Assembly (NCBI RefSeq): GCF_028069655.1
Contig: NZ_JAMCOS010000001.1
Coordinates: forward strand, 3,006,001-3,070,000
Reading direction: 5' to 3'
Length of the DNA: 64,000 bases
Source of the DNA: Acidovorax sp. NCPPB 4044
GTDB taxonomy: Bacteria > Pseudomonadota > Gammaproteobacteria > Burkholderiales > Burkholderiaceae_C
Position 1 is the first letter of the stretch, and each line of letters starts with the position of its first letter. Positions 9,054 to 18,756 of the stretch are shown here, in pieces. The notes under the pieces were generated by a model, which was not told where the DNA came from, ran no database searches, and was given only the letters and a program-made list of their open reading frames with translations. Position numbers and translations under genes: made by a program.

Positions 9054-9758
9054 ATGCCCCCCTCCCTTTCCCCGGTATCCCACGGCCCGTCCCGGGCCGC
9101 CGCCGCGCTGTGCCGGGGCGGCCTGGCCGTGGCACTGTGGCTTGGCTGCATGGCGGGCCATGCCCAGGTGCTGCGCTGCACCGACCCCGCCACGGGCAAG
9201 ACCACCTACACCGACGGCCATTGCGACCGGGGCACGGCGGCGCGCGAGGTCGAACCGCGCAAGACCGCCGACGAAATCGCCGAAGAGCGCGAACAGGCGC
9301 GCGCAGCCCTCGCCCTCAAGCAGCAACGGCTGCAGGCCGAGGCCCTGGCCGATCAGCAGCAGGCCCGGCGCGAGGCGCAGGAATCGCGCGCCCGGGCGGG
9401 CCGCGAGGTCTCCACCGACCCGTCGCGCTCGGCCGAGTGCGCACGCTCGCGCCGCCAACTCGACCGCGTGGCGGCCGAGCCCGGCCAGGGCAGCTACGAG
9501 GCGCAGGCCCGGCTGTCGGCCGCACAGCAACAGGTGGAAATCGACTGCCTGGGCTCCGCAGGCTACGCGCAGGCGCAGCGCGCGCGCGGCGGCAATGGCG
9601 GCACCTACGGCACGCAGGAGGTCTACACGCCACCGCTGGTCGTGGTGCCGCAACGGCCCGTGGTCGTGCAGCCGGCCGTGCCGGTCACCAAACCGGCGGG
9701 CACGCAGTGCAACGTCTTCCGCTGCTACGACCGCAACGGCAACATCTATCCGCGGTGA
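9054..9758 (+). CDS. DUF4124-domain exported protein
   Basis: A 234-aa secreted protein with a signal peptide of about 37 residues ending GCMAGHA. It then has the DUF4124 pattern (VLRCTDPATGKTTYTDGHCD), found in many betaproteobacterial exported proteins of unknown role. A helical, coiled-coil-prone Glu/Gln/Arg segment follows, then a C-terminal Cys pair (QCNVFRCYDRNGNIYPR). The ATG after AAGGAGCCTCTCC was preferred to an upstream GTG overlapping the lipoprotein stop. Confidence 0.8.
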   Translation: MPPSLSPVSHGPSRAAAALCRGGLAVALWLGCMAGHAQVLRCTDPATGKTTYTDGHCDRGTAAREVEPRKTADEIAEEREQARAALALKQQRLQAEALADQQQARREAQESRARAGREVSTDPSRSAECARSRRQLDRVAAEPGQGSYEAQARLSAAQQQVEIDCLGSAGYAQAQRARGGNGGTYGTQEVYTPPLVVVPQRPVVVQPAVPVTKPAGTQCNVFRCYDRNGNIYPR

Positions 9759-9761
9759 TGG

Positions 9762-9890
9762 GGCTCCCCCCTGAGTCGCCTTCGGCGCCTTCCCCCCAGG
9801 GGGACGACGCCTGCGGCCCGGCGGAGCCGGTTCCGCGGCGTCTGCTGGCGTGGCCTGCTCCGCGGCCATCGGAACGGTGAGGCCGCGCCC
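9762..9890. repeat. REP-like intergenic palindromic element
   Basis: A spacer with CCCCCCTGAGTCGCC, TTCGGCGCCTTCC and CCCAGGGGG forms an imperfect long hairpin; a second inverted pair (TGCGGCCCGGCGGAGCCG) follows. From general knowledge, elements of this composition recur between genes in Acidovorax and relatives. Only one copy was seen in this window, so the repeat status rests on that recollection. Confidence 0.5.
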
Positions 9891-9993
9891 CATCAAGGAT
9901 CGGCAGCCTTAAAGGGCAGGGTCGCCTGAGCGCGACATTCGGCAGGTAGAACTGCGACTGTGCCTGGTCGCCAGGTCGCCCGGCCCCTGCCCG

Positions 9994-10944
9994 CTACACG
10001 CTGGCGCTCCGCAGTCCTTCGGCCACGGTGGGGTAGCGCAGCCGCACGCGCAGCTCGTTCGCCAGGCGCGTGGCATCGAGCCGGCGGGATTCGCCCATGA
10101 AGCTCAGCAGCATCGGCGGGAGTTCTTCCCGTGCCTGCGCACGCGCGATGCGGCGCGGGCGCGGCAGGCCGTACAGGTCGGCGGCCAGATCGACGTAGTC
10201 GCCCATCTTCAGCTCGCTGGCATCGCTCACGTGGTAGACGCGCTGCGGTCGGCCGCGCCACAGTGCCGCGACGCACGCGCGGGCGAGGTCGTCGGCATGG
10301 ATGTGGTTGGTGTAGACGTCGTCCTCGGCCACCAGCACGGGCGTGCCGCGGCGCAGGCGCGCCTCGGGCGTGCCGCCTTCGCGGTCCGGCGCGTAGATGC
10401 CCGGAATGCGCAGCACGCTGGCGCGCACCCCGGCGCGTCCGAGATGGCGCACGGCGCGCTCCGCATGCACGCGCCGCTGCGCGCGCGCCGTGGCGGGGGC
10501 CACGGGGCGGCTCTCGGCCACGCGCGCTCCGCCGCAGTCGCCGTAGACCCCGCTGGTGGACCCGTATACCAGCGCGCATGGCAGGCTGCGCCGGCGCAGC
10601 ACCCGCACCAGCGCGGCCGTGCGCGGATCGGTCGAGGCGCCGGCCGATTCGCGCTCGCCCGGAGGGGGCGCGAGGTGCAGCACGCGTGTGGCCAGGCCCG
10701 AGAGGCGGCGCAGCGTGCGTTCGTTGTCCAGGTTGCCCACGAGCGGCACGGCTCCCAGGGCCCGGAGCGCGGGCACGCGCTGCGGCGACGAGGTCAGCGC
10801 CAGCACGCGAGGATGCGGCGCGCCCTGCCCGGCGCCGAGGGCGCGCAGCGCGCGCTGGCCGACATCGCCGCAGCCGACGATCAGCACACGTTCGCGGCGG
10901 AAACGCGCCGGCAGCGCGCCAAGGGGTGTGAGGTTTGAAGGCAA
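9994..10944 (-). CDS. NAD-dependent epimerase/dehydratase-like (SDR) protein
   Basis: A protein of about 316 aa with an extended-SDR Rossmann fold: VLIVGCGDVGQRAL near residue 20, an active-site segment YGSTSGVYGD, and a C-terminal sugar-nucleotide-epimerase-like part (YHVSDASELKMGDYVDLAAD). Substrate unknown. No ATG fits the N-terminus; the TTG giving MPSNLTPLGALPARF was chosen, and a GTG at 10974 is an alternative. It is divergent from the flavin reductase with only 45 bp between starts. Confidence 0.8.
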   Translation of the reverse strand: MPSNLTPLGALPARFRRERVLIVGCGDVGQRALRALGAGQGAPHPRVLALTSSPQRVPALRALGAVPLVGNLDNERTLRRLSGLATRVLHLAPPPGERESAGASTDPRTAALVRVLRRRSLPCALVYGSTSGVYGDCGGARVAESRPVAPATARAQRRVHAERAVRHLGRAGVRASVLRIPGIYAPDREGGTPEARLRRGTPVLVAEDDVYTNHIHADDLARACVAALWRGRPQRVYHVSDASELKMGDYVDLAADLYGLPRPRRIARAQAREELPPMLLSFMGESRRLDATRLANELRVRLRYPTVAEGLRSASV

Positions 10945-10989
10945 AATCCAGGGTCCGTCGACGATGAGACACACAAGGATAACGACCCC

Positions 10990-12063
10990 ATGACCACCGC
11001 AGAGACGGCCGCAGCCCTCCACCAGATCACCGTGCAGCCCAGCGGCCGCGCCTATGCCGCTCAGGCCGGCGAAACCCTGCTGGCCGCCGCGATCCGCAGC
11101 GGCGTGGGCCTGCCCTACGGCTGCAAGGACGGCGCCTGCGGCTCGTGCAAGTGCAGGAAGCTGAGCGGCTCCGTGGTGCACGGAGAGCACCAGGCCAAGG
11201 CCCTCAGCGCCGAGGAGGCCGATGCGGGCTTTGTGCTCACCTGCTGCGCGCAGCCGCTCACCGACGTGGTGCTGGAATCGCGCCAGGTCACCGACGAAAG
11301 CGCCTACCCGATCAAGAAGATGCCGGTGCGCGTCTCCACGCTCACGCGTGCGTCGCACGACGTGATGGTGGTGCGGCTGCAGCTGCCCGCGGCCGACACC
11401 TTCCGCTACCACGCGGGCCAGTACATCGAATTCATCCTGAAGGACGGCGCGCGCCGCGCCTATTCGATGGCCAATGCGCCGCACACGCAGGAAGGCGCGC
11501 CGGGCATCGAGCTGCACATCCGCCACATGGCGGGCGGGCGCTTCACCGACCACGTCTTCGGCGCCATGAAGGAAAAGGAAATCCTGCGCGTGGAAGGCCC
11601 GTTCGGCAGCTTCTTCCTGCGCGAGGAAAGCCCCAAGCCCATCATCCTGCTGGCCTCGGGCACCGGGTTCGCACCGGTGAAGGCGCTCATCGAGCACCTG
11701 CGGTTCAAGGGCATCGACCGGCCCGCCACGCTCTATTGGGGCGGCCGGCGGCCGGGCGATCTCTACATGGATGCGTGGGTGCGCGAACAACTGGCGGCCC
11801 TGCCCCGGCTGACCTATGTGCCCGTGGTGTCGCACGCGCTGCCGGAAGACGGCTGGACCGGCCGCACCGGCTTCGTGCACCAGGCGGTCATGGACGACCA
11901 TGCCGACCTGTCGGGCCACCAGGTCTATGCCTGCGGCGCGCCCATCGTGGTGGAATCGGCGCGCACCGCCTATAGCGCCGAACGCGGCCTGCCGCCGGAA
12001 GAGTTCTACGCGGACGCGTTCACGTCCGAGGCCGACAAGCACGGAGCCACGGTAGGCGCCTGA
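10990..12063 (+). CDS. 2Fe-2S ferredoxin/flavin oxidoreductase (CDP-6-deoxy-3,4-glucoseen reductase-like)
   Basis: A 357-aa three-domain electron-transfer reductase. An N-terminal plant-type 2Fe-2S domain has CKDGACGSC (Cys45, 50, 53) and a fourth Cys near 85. An FAD-binding barrel (RAYSMANAP) and an NAD(P)H-binding domain (LLASGTGFAPVKALIEHL) follow, ending in the YACGAPIVVESAR motif. Such proteins are usually named CDP-6-deoxy-delta-3,4-glucoseen reductase, but no deoxysugar genes are nearby, so it is better viewed as a general ferredoxin-type reductase whose partner is unknown. Confidence 0.88.
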   Translation: MTTAETAAALHQITVQPSGRAYAAQAGETLLAAAIRSGVGLPYGCKDGACGSCKCRKLSGSVVHGEHQAKALSAEEADAGFVLTCCAQPLTDVVLESRQVTDESAYPIKKMPVRVSTLTRASHDVMVVRLQLPAADTFRYHAGQYIEFILKDGARRAYSMANAPHTQEGAPGIELHIRHMAGGRFTDHVFGAMKEKEILRVEGPFGSFFLREESPKPIILLASGTGFAPVKALIEHLRFKGIDRPATLYWGGRRPGDLYMDAWVREQLAALPRLTYVPVVSHALPEDGWTGRTGFVHQAVMDDHADLSGHQVYACGAPIVVESARTAYSAERGLPPEEFYADAFTSEADKHGATVGA

Positions 12064-12108
12064 AGAGCCGCCCCGAAGCGCTGCGCCACGACAGGGCGGG
12101 CGCCGGGG

Positions 12109-12459
12109 TCAATGGGCCATCGCGCGGCAGAGTTCCGCGCAGCGGCGGCACCGCGCCGCACAGGCCTGGCAATGCGCCATGTCGTGGCGGCTGCACTCGT
12201 TGGCACAGCTGTCGCAGAGCCTGGCGCACAGCGCGCAGATCTCGTAGGCATGCGCGCTTTCGCGGGCCATGGCGCCCGCGGCCATCCGGCAGATGGCGGC
12301 GCAGTCCATGTCGAGCGCAATGCACTGCACCATGTGGCGCGGCTCCGGCTCGCGCAGGCACGAGGCCGCGCAGGTGTCGCACGCATCCGCGCACTCGTTG
12401 CATGCGCGGATGCAGTCCGCATAGCGTGACGGAACGGTCGCGTCGGGAAAATGCTGCAT
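12109..12459 (-). CDS. Cys-rich four-helix-bundle copper-storage-type protein
   Basis: A 116-aa protein with 19 cysteines, mostly in helix-compatible CxxxC and CxxC spacing (CIRACNECADACDTCAASC; CALCARLCDSCANEC), plus His/Met residues. This matches DUF326/Csp-type bundles that bind many Cu(I) ions inside the bundle. There is no signal peptide, so a cytosolic (Csp3-like) store is expected. The start MQHFPDATVPSRYADC was chosen because AGGAAC lies about 9 nt upstream. No copper exporter is adjacent. Confidence 0.85.
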   Translation of the reverse strand: MQHFPDATVPSRYADCIRACNECADACDTCAASCLREPEPRHMVQCIALDMDCAAICRMAAGAMARESAHAYEICALCARLCDSCANECSRHDMAHCQACAARCRRCAELCRAMAH

Positions 12460-12653
12460 AAAAGAAGTTCCTGGCAAGAAGCTGGCAGGCGGAACGCACC
12501 GCCGCGCAGGCCGGCAAAACGCCCCTGCGCACGCGCAACGGCCCGCACGGCCACCACAGGTTCTTTATAGAAATCATGGCGGAGTGACGCTGTAGGACAT
12601 CGCAGCGACACACCCGTCATCGGTGGCGGCCCGTTTTTTTGCACAATGGCGGC

Positions 12654-13628
12654 ATGACGCACCGCAGACACTTCCTACTCTCCGCCGCCGCTGGCGCAGC
12701 GGCCCTGGCCTCTCCCCTCGCGCAGGCGCAGGACACCCCCATCCGCCTCATCGTGCCGTATGCACCGGGCGGCCCGCTGGATGTGACCTCGCGGGCCCTG
12801 GCCGAGCGGGTGCGCGACGCGCTCGGCACCGTGATCATCGACAACAAGGCCGGCGCAGGCGGCAACATCGGCGCCGATGCGATCGCCAAGTCCGCGCCCG
12901 ACGGCCTCACCATCGGCCTGGCCGCCACGGCCACCCACGCGGTCAATCCATGGCTCTACAGCCGCATGCCCTACGACGCGGCCAAGGATTTCGTGGGCAT
13001 CACGCAGATGGTGCGCGTGCCCAACGTGCTGGTGATCAACGCCGCCAAGGCCGAACAGCTCAAGATCCACACGGTGGCCGACCTCATCGCCTACGCCAAG
13101 GCCAACCCGGCCAAGCTGAACTACGGCAGCGGCGGCAACGGCAGCGCGGGCCATCTGGCGGGCGAGATGTTCAAGCAGCGCGCGGGCATCTTCGCGCTGC
13201 ACATCCCCTACCGCGGCGCGAGCCCGGCGCAACTGGCGCTGCTGGCCGGCGAGGTGGACTTCAACATCGACAACCTCGCGGCCGCCGCGCCGAACATCCG
13301 CGCGGGCAAGGTGAAGGCGCTGGCCGTCACCTCGCTGCAGGCCAGCCCGATGCTGCCGGGCGTGCCCCCGCTGTCGGACACGTTCAAGGGCTTCTCGATC
13401 GATACCTGGTGGGGCCTGGTGGCGCCGGCCGGCACGCCCAAGCCGGTGATCGCCAAGCTCAACAAGGCCTTCGTCGCCGCCTTGAACGCGCCGGAAACCA
13501 AGACCCGTTTCGCCACGCTGATGGCCGAGCCCGTGCCCACCACGCCCGAGCAGTTCGATGCCTTCATGGCCTCTGAACGCGCCAAGTACCAGCAGGTGGT
13601 GAAGGCGTCGGGCGCCAAGGTGGACTGA
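12654..13628 (+). CDS. Bug-family tripartite tricarboxylate transporter substrate-binding protein
   Basis: A 324-aa periplasmic receptor of the Bug/TctC family. The N-terminus has a twin-arginine-like leader (THRRHFLLSAAAGAAAL) ending near AQAQ. Mature-protein landmarks are IRLIVPYAPGGPLDVTSR, VIIDNKAGAGGNIGAD, and GTPKPVIAKLNKAF near the C-terminus. No TctA/TctB membrane genes are adjacent, as is common for orphan Bug receptors in this family of bacteria. Ligand unknown, probably a carboxylate. Confidence 0.9.
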   Translation: MTHRRHFLLSAAAGAAALASPLAQAQDTPIRLIVPYAPGGPLDVTSRALAERVRDALGTVIIDNKAGAGGNIGADAIAKSAPDGLTIGLAATATHAVNPWLYSRMPYDAAKDFVGITQMVRVPNVLVINAAKAEQLKIHTVADLIAYAKANPAKLNYGSGGNGSAGHLAGEMFKQRAGIFALHIPYRGASPAQLALLAGEVDFNIDNLAAAAPNIRAGKVKALAVTSLQASPMLPGVPPLSDTFKGFSIDTWWGLVAPAGTPKPVIAKLNKAFVAALNAPETKTRFATLMAEPVPTTPEQFDAFMASERAKYQQVVKASGAKVD

Positions 13629-13669
13629 CACCGCGCGCTCGGCGCGGCAAGGCCTGCGGTGCGGGGCCT

Positions 13670-14179
13670 TCAGCCCGCCGTGGCCCAGCCCGGGCCTGCG
13701 ATGGCCTGCACGCGCTGGTCGGCCACGCACTGCAGGTCGGCCCCGTCCACGCGCCCCGGGGCCACTTCGGCCAGGGGCTGCATCACGAAGGCGCGCACGC
13801 GCACGCGCGGATGCGGCACCTGCAGGCGCGGCGAATCGATGGTTCCGTCGCCGTAGAACAGCAAGTCCAGGTCCAGCGTGCGCGGCGCATTGCGATAGGG
13901 GCGCTCGCGGCCGGCCGCCCGTTCGATGCCTTGCAGCGCATCCAGCAGGGCCGGGGCCGCCAGCCCCGTGCACAGCAACGCCACGGCGTTCAGGAAATCC
14001 GGCCCCTGGGCGTCCACCGGGGCGCTGGCATACAGCGAGGAAACGGCCTCCACCCGCGTGTGCGGCAGCGCGCCCAGGGCCGCGATGGCGGCGCCCAGGG
14101 TGCCGCGCGCGTCGCCCAGGTTCGCACCCAGCCCGATGCAGGCGCGTACCGGCGTGCGGCCGGCCACCGCAGCGCCCAC
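13670..14179 (-). CDS. folK: 2-amino-4-hydroxy-6-hydroxymethyldihydropteridine pyrophosphokinase
   Basis: A protein of about 169 aa that transfers pyrophosphate from ATP to the pterin in folate synthesis. Motifs are CIGLGANLGD at the N-terminus, the GRERPYRNAPRTLDLDLLFY block with the metal-binding DLD, and the PHPRVRVRAFVMQPLAEVAP tail. The frame is open into pcnB; the GTG at 14179, one nucleotide after the pcnB stop, gives a normal HPPK length and implies translational coupling. Another GTG four codons later is possible. Confidence 0.92.
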   Translation of the reverse strand: MGAAVAGRTPVRACIGLGANLGDARGTLGAAIAALGALPHTRVEAVSSLYASAPVDAQGPDFLNAVALLCTGLAAPALLDALQGIERAAGRERPYRNAPRTLDLDLLFYGDGTIDSPRLQVPHPRVRVRAFVMQPLAEVAPGRVDGADLQCVADQRVQAIAGPGWATAG

Positions 14180-14180
14180 C

Positions 14181-15767
14181 TCAGGCGTCCGGCGCGGGGG
14201 AGCCCCCTTCGCCACCACCGCCCGCGGGCTTGCGGCGACGGCGGCGGCGCTTCTTGGGCGCACCGGCGTCCGACTCGGGGCCGTCGGCGGCACCGTCCGG
14301 CACATCGTCGGCACCCGGGGCCTCGCCCCCGGCAGCCGGCGCGGCCGGCTTGGGCACCCGGCGCACCACGGGCTGGTTCTTGCGCTGGCGCTGCTTCTGC
14401 TCTTCGCGCACCTGGTCGATCATGTCCTCGCGGCGCGCCTCGTCGGCGAGCTGGAACTCCTGCCACCAGTCGGCCAGCGCTTCGTCCACCTCGCCCACGT
14501 CGGCCCGCAGCCGCAGGAAGTCGAAGCCCGCGCGGAAGCGCAGGTGCGTGACCATGCTGAACGGCGTGGTGCCCACGCGCTTTTCGAAGCGCGGCTGCAT
14601 GACCCAGATCTCGCGCATGTCGGCGGCCAGCTTGCCGCGGCCCGAGACGTCACCGATGCGCTGGTCGAACACATCGTCGATCGCGCTCTGCAGAGCGGGG
14701 AACGGGTGCTCGCGCTGCGCGAGGCGGCGGTCCCACTGGGTCTTCACGTCCTGCCAGAGCACGCAGGCCAGCAGGAAGCTGGGCGCAACCGGCTTGCCCT
14801 CGCCCACGCGGCGGTCGGTGTCGGCGAGCGATGCGCTCACGAACGAGGTGCCCGCGCGCTCCACCACCACGTCCAGCAGCGGGTAGATGCCCGAGGCCAG
14901 GCCGAGCTTCTTGAGCTGCTCGATGGTCGCGATCGCGTGGCCGGTCTGCAGCAGCTTGAGCATCTCGTCGAACATGCGGCTCTGCGGCACGTCGGCCAGC
15001 AGCGCCTGCGACTGCACCAGCGGCGCGGCCGTCTTGGGCTCGATCGTGAAGCCCACGCCCGAGAGCTTGGCCGCGAAGCGCACGGCGCGGATGATGCGCA
15101 CCGGATCCTCGCGGTAGCGCGTGGCCGGGTCGCCGATCATGCGGATCACCTTCTTGCGCGCGTCCTGGATGCCCTTGTGGTAATCGACCACGACCTGCGT
15201 GCCGGGGTCGTAGTACATGGCGTTGATGGTGAAGTCGCGGCGCGTGGCGTCTTCGTCCTGCGGGCCCCAGACGTTGTCGCGCAGCACGCGGCCGCTGGCG
15301 TCCACGGCATGCTGCATGCCCGCCAGCGCGGCCTTGGAGGTCTTCTCGTTGCCGCTCACCTGCTCGGCGGCGGTGTTGTCGAGGTAGGCGCGGAAGGTCG
15401 AGACCTCGATCACTTCGTGTTCGCGCCCGCGGCCGTGCACCACGTGCACGATGCGGAAGCGCTTGCCGATGATGAAGGCGCGGCGGAACAGGCCCTTGAC
15501 CTGCTCGGGCGTGGCGTTGGTGGCCACGTCGAAATCCTTGGGTTTGAGGCCCAGCAGCAGGTCGCGCACGGCACCGCCCACGATGTAGGCCTCGTAGCCC
15601 GCCTGCTGCAGGGTGCGCACGACCTCGGCCGCGCGGCGGTCCACGAGTTCGGGGTCGATGCCGTGCTCGGAAGCCGGTACATCCTCGCGCTTGCCGAAGC
15701 GGTGCTTTCCACGGCCCGTGCCCGGCGCGGTCTTGCCGAGCAGTTTGTCGATGAACTTCTTGATCAT
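14181..15767 (-). CDS. pcnB: Poly(A) polymerase I
   Basis: A 528-aa class II nucleotidyltransferase that adds 3' poly(A) tails to RNA and promotes decay. The catalytic head is visible: YIVGGAVRDLLLG, KDFDVATNATPEQVKGLFRR, and RRDFTINAMYYDP. RNA-binding and C-terminal domains follow, and the tail is basic and repetitive (KKRRRRRRKP). It starts inside an ATGA overlap with the HAD phosphatase stop and ends 1 nt before folK. Confidence 0.95.
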   Translation of the reverse strand: MIKKFIDKLLGKTAPGTGRGKHRFGKREDVPASEHGIDPELVDRRAAEVVRTLQQAGYEAYIVGGAVRDLLLGLKPKDFDVATNATPEQVKGLFRRAFIIGKRFRIVHVVHGRGREHEVIEVSTFRAYLDNTAAEQVSGNEKTSKAALAGMQHAVDASGRVLRDNVWGPQDEDATRRDFTINAMYYDPGTQVVVDYHKGIQDARKKVIRMIGDPATRYREDPVRIIRAVRFAAKLSGVGFTIEPKTAAPLVQSQALLADVPQSRMFDEMLKLLQTGHAIATIEQLKKLGLASGIYPLLDVVVERAGTSFVSASLADTDRRVGEGKPVAPSFLLACVLWQDVKTQWDRRLAQREHPFPALQSAIDDVFDQRIGDVSGRGKLAADMREIWVMQPRFEKRVGTTPFSMVTHLRFRAGFDFLRLRADVGEVDEALADWWQEFQLADEARREDMIDQVREEQKQRQRKNQPVVRRVPKPAAPAAGGEAPGADDVPDGAADGPESDAGAPKKRRRRRRKPAGGGGEGGSPAPDA

Positions 15768-16468
15768 GGTGTTGGCGTAGGAAACAGGTCCAGGATGCGC
15801 CAGCCGCGCTGCTGCGCGAGCGCGCGCAGGCGGGTGTCTGGGTTGGTGGCGACAGGATGGTCGACCTTCTCGAGCAGGGGCACGTCGTTCATGGAATCGC
15901 TGTAGAAAGTGCTCTCCACATCGCTCCAGGCCCAGCCCCGCGCGGCCAGCCATTGTTCCATGCGCAGCACCTTGCCCTCGCGCATGGAGGGCACGCCCCG
16001 CACGCCGCCCGTGATCCAGCCCTGCGCGTCGCGCTCCAGCTCCACGGCCAGCAGCTGCTCCACGCCCAGCGCCTGCGCGATGGGGCGGGTGACGAATTCG
16101 TTGGTGGCCGTGACGATGACGACCTCATCGCCCGCATCGCGGTGGCTGCGCAGCAACCCGACCGCCTCGGCGCGGATGGCCGGATGGATCACGTCGCGCA
16201 TGAACTGCGCATGCGCGGTCGCGGACGCCTCGGGGCCGGCGCGGCGCACCGCGTCCACGGCGAACCGCACGTAGTCGTGCACATCCAGGGTGCCGGCCAC
16301 GTAGTGGTCGTAGAACTCCTGGTTGCGGCGGCCGAACTCGGCGCGGTCGGTCCAGCCGATGCGGATGGTGAACTCGCCCCATTCGAAATCGGAGTCGAGC
16401 GGAAGCAGCGTGTGGTCCAGGTCGAACAGCGCGAGCCGGGGACGGGAGGCCGGGGTGTCGGGGGTCAT
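15764..16468 (-). CDS. HAD-IB family phosphatase (SerB-like hydrolase)
   Basis: A 234-aa haloacid-dehalogenase phosphatase. Motif I is LALFDLDHTLLP (DxDxT near residues 16-20), motif II IVTATNEFV, and motif III/IV FYSDSMNDVPLL. The subclass IB layout resembles phosphoserine phosphatase-like and histidinol-phosphatase-like enzymes often found beside hda and pcnB in Burkholderiales. Substrate not determinable. ATGA overlap with pcnB. Confidence 0.88.
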   Translation of the reverse strand: MTPDTPASRPRLALFDLDHTLLPLDSDFEWGEFTIRIGWTDRAEFGRRNQEFYDHYVAGTLDVHDYVRFAVDAVRRAGPEASATAHAQFMRDVIHPAIRAEAVGLLRSHRDAGDEVVIVTATNEFVTRPIAQALGVEQLLAVELERDAQGWITGGVRGVPSMREGKVLRMEQWLAARGWAWSDVESTFYSDSMNDVPLLEKVDHPVATNPDTRLRALAQQRGWRILDLFPTPTP

Positions 16469-16535
16469 GCGGGGGGCGATCGGTGCGGTGTGGGAGGGGC
16501 GTCGGGGGGCGGCGGCATCGGGCGGGCGCCCCCCG

Positions 16536-17246
16536 CTACCCGGACTCCAGCATGGTCTTGAGCAGGGGAATGGTGATGGCGCGCTGCGTCTGCAGCGCGA
16601 AGCTGTCGAGCTGGTCGAGCAGCTGCATGAGGCTGCCCAGGTCGCGCGAGAAGCGGCCGAGCATGTAGTTCATCACGTCGTCGCCGAGGGCGATGCCCCG
16701 CGCGCCGGCCTCCTGGCGCAGTACCGCGCGGCGTTGCGGCTCGTCCAGCAGGTGCAGCTGGAAGATATGCCCCCAGCCCAGGCGCGTGCGCAGGTCGTCG
16801 CGCAGCGGCAGGTCGGCGGGCGGCAGGTCGCCCGCGGCCAGCACCCAGCGCGGCGCGCCGACGGCCGGGCTGATGGCATTGACGAACCAATTGAACGCCG
16901 CGGCCTGCTGCGCCGTGGAATAGAGATGCACCTCGTCGAGCAGCACGGCCGTCCAGCGTTCGTCGAAGGCGGTGGGTCGCACCACCGAGGCATCGAGCCA
17001 GCCCACCGTGCAGCCCTGCTCGCGCAGCGCCTCGCGCACGGCTTCGAGCAGGTGCGTCTTGCCGCTGCCCGATTCGCCCCAGAGGTAGGTGGGCACCGGC
17101 GAGCGCGCGGCCGGCGCACCGGAGGCCGCATCGGCATCGCCCACGGCGATGCGCAGGTGCTGCAGTGCCTCGGTATTGGGGCCCGGGAAGAAGCGCGCGA
17201 GCGTGGGCCCGGTGGCCAGGCCGATGTCGAGCGCCAGTTGCTTCAC
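16536..17246 (-). CDS. hda: DnaA regulatory inactivator Hda
   Basis: A 236-aa AAA+ protein that acts with the DNA-loaded sliding clamp to hydrolyse DnaA-bound ATP and limit re-initiation. The N-terminal [20 protein letters not shown] resembles the clamp-binding QL(S/D)LxL/F motif; Walker A is GESGSGKT (57-64) and Walker [11 protein letters not shown] (about 101-110), with the expected Arg-rich sensor region later. The GTG start was chosen because it begins exactly at the clamp motif with GGAG upstream. It heads the hda/HAD/pcnB/folK cluster. Confidence 0.93.
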   Translation of the reverse strand: MKQLALDIGLATGPTLARFFPGPNTEALQHLRIAVGDADAASGAPAARSPVPTYLWGESGSGKTHLLEAVREALREQGCTVGWLDASVVRPTAFDERWTAVLLDEVHLYSTAQQAAAFNWFVNAISPAVGAPRWVLAAGDLPPADLPLRDDLRTRLGWGHIFQLHLLDEPQRRAVLRQEAGARGIALGDDVMNYMLGRFSRDLGSLMQLLDQLDSFALQTQRAITIPLLKTMLESG

Positions 17247-17670
17247 GCGCCGGCTCCCGGCGCACGCGGGCCGGCAGGCGCAGCGGGCTGCGGTTCGGCA
17301 TGGCGGAGCGGTGGAGGAAGCGGCAGCATGGAAGCGGGCAAGGGAGGCAAGGACAGCGGGGGCAACAGCAGCAAACAGAAACCGGAGACCGGCATCGCGA
17401 ACGGGCAAAGAGGCCGCCGGGGGCGGCGCACCGCGAGGGGCATCCGGACTGGCGCGGCACGTGCGGCCGCGGGCGCCGCCAAGGGTCCGCCGGAGGGCGT
17501 TCCCTGTGCAGCCGGCGATTTTAGTCTGCTGCGGCGGCCCGGCGGACGACGGCCCGGGCGGGGCGGCTGCGGCCGCCGGAAGGGGGCATTGGCCGGCCCG
17601 CCGGGCGCGGCCTTTAGAATCCGCGCGTTCCGGCCCGCCACGCGGGTCCCGCACCACACCCATCCAGCCC
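17247..17670. other. Divergent hda/purM intergenic region
   Basis: 424 bp without a credible gene. -10-like elements are present: TAGAAT at 17615-17620 on the plus strand, 51 bp before purM, and TAAAAT on the minus strand (complement of 17518-17523) pointing to hda with a long leader. Matching -35 boxes are poor. Confidence 0.4.
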
Positions 17671-18729
<1,059 letters not shown>

Positions 18730-18756
18730 CCCCACCCGCCGCAGCGCCCCCTGCCC

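Noticed and set aside
13670..14314. Longer folK start adding 45 residues
   Set aside because: It would overlap the pcnB 3' end deeply and lacks HPPK similarity.
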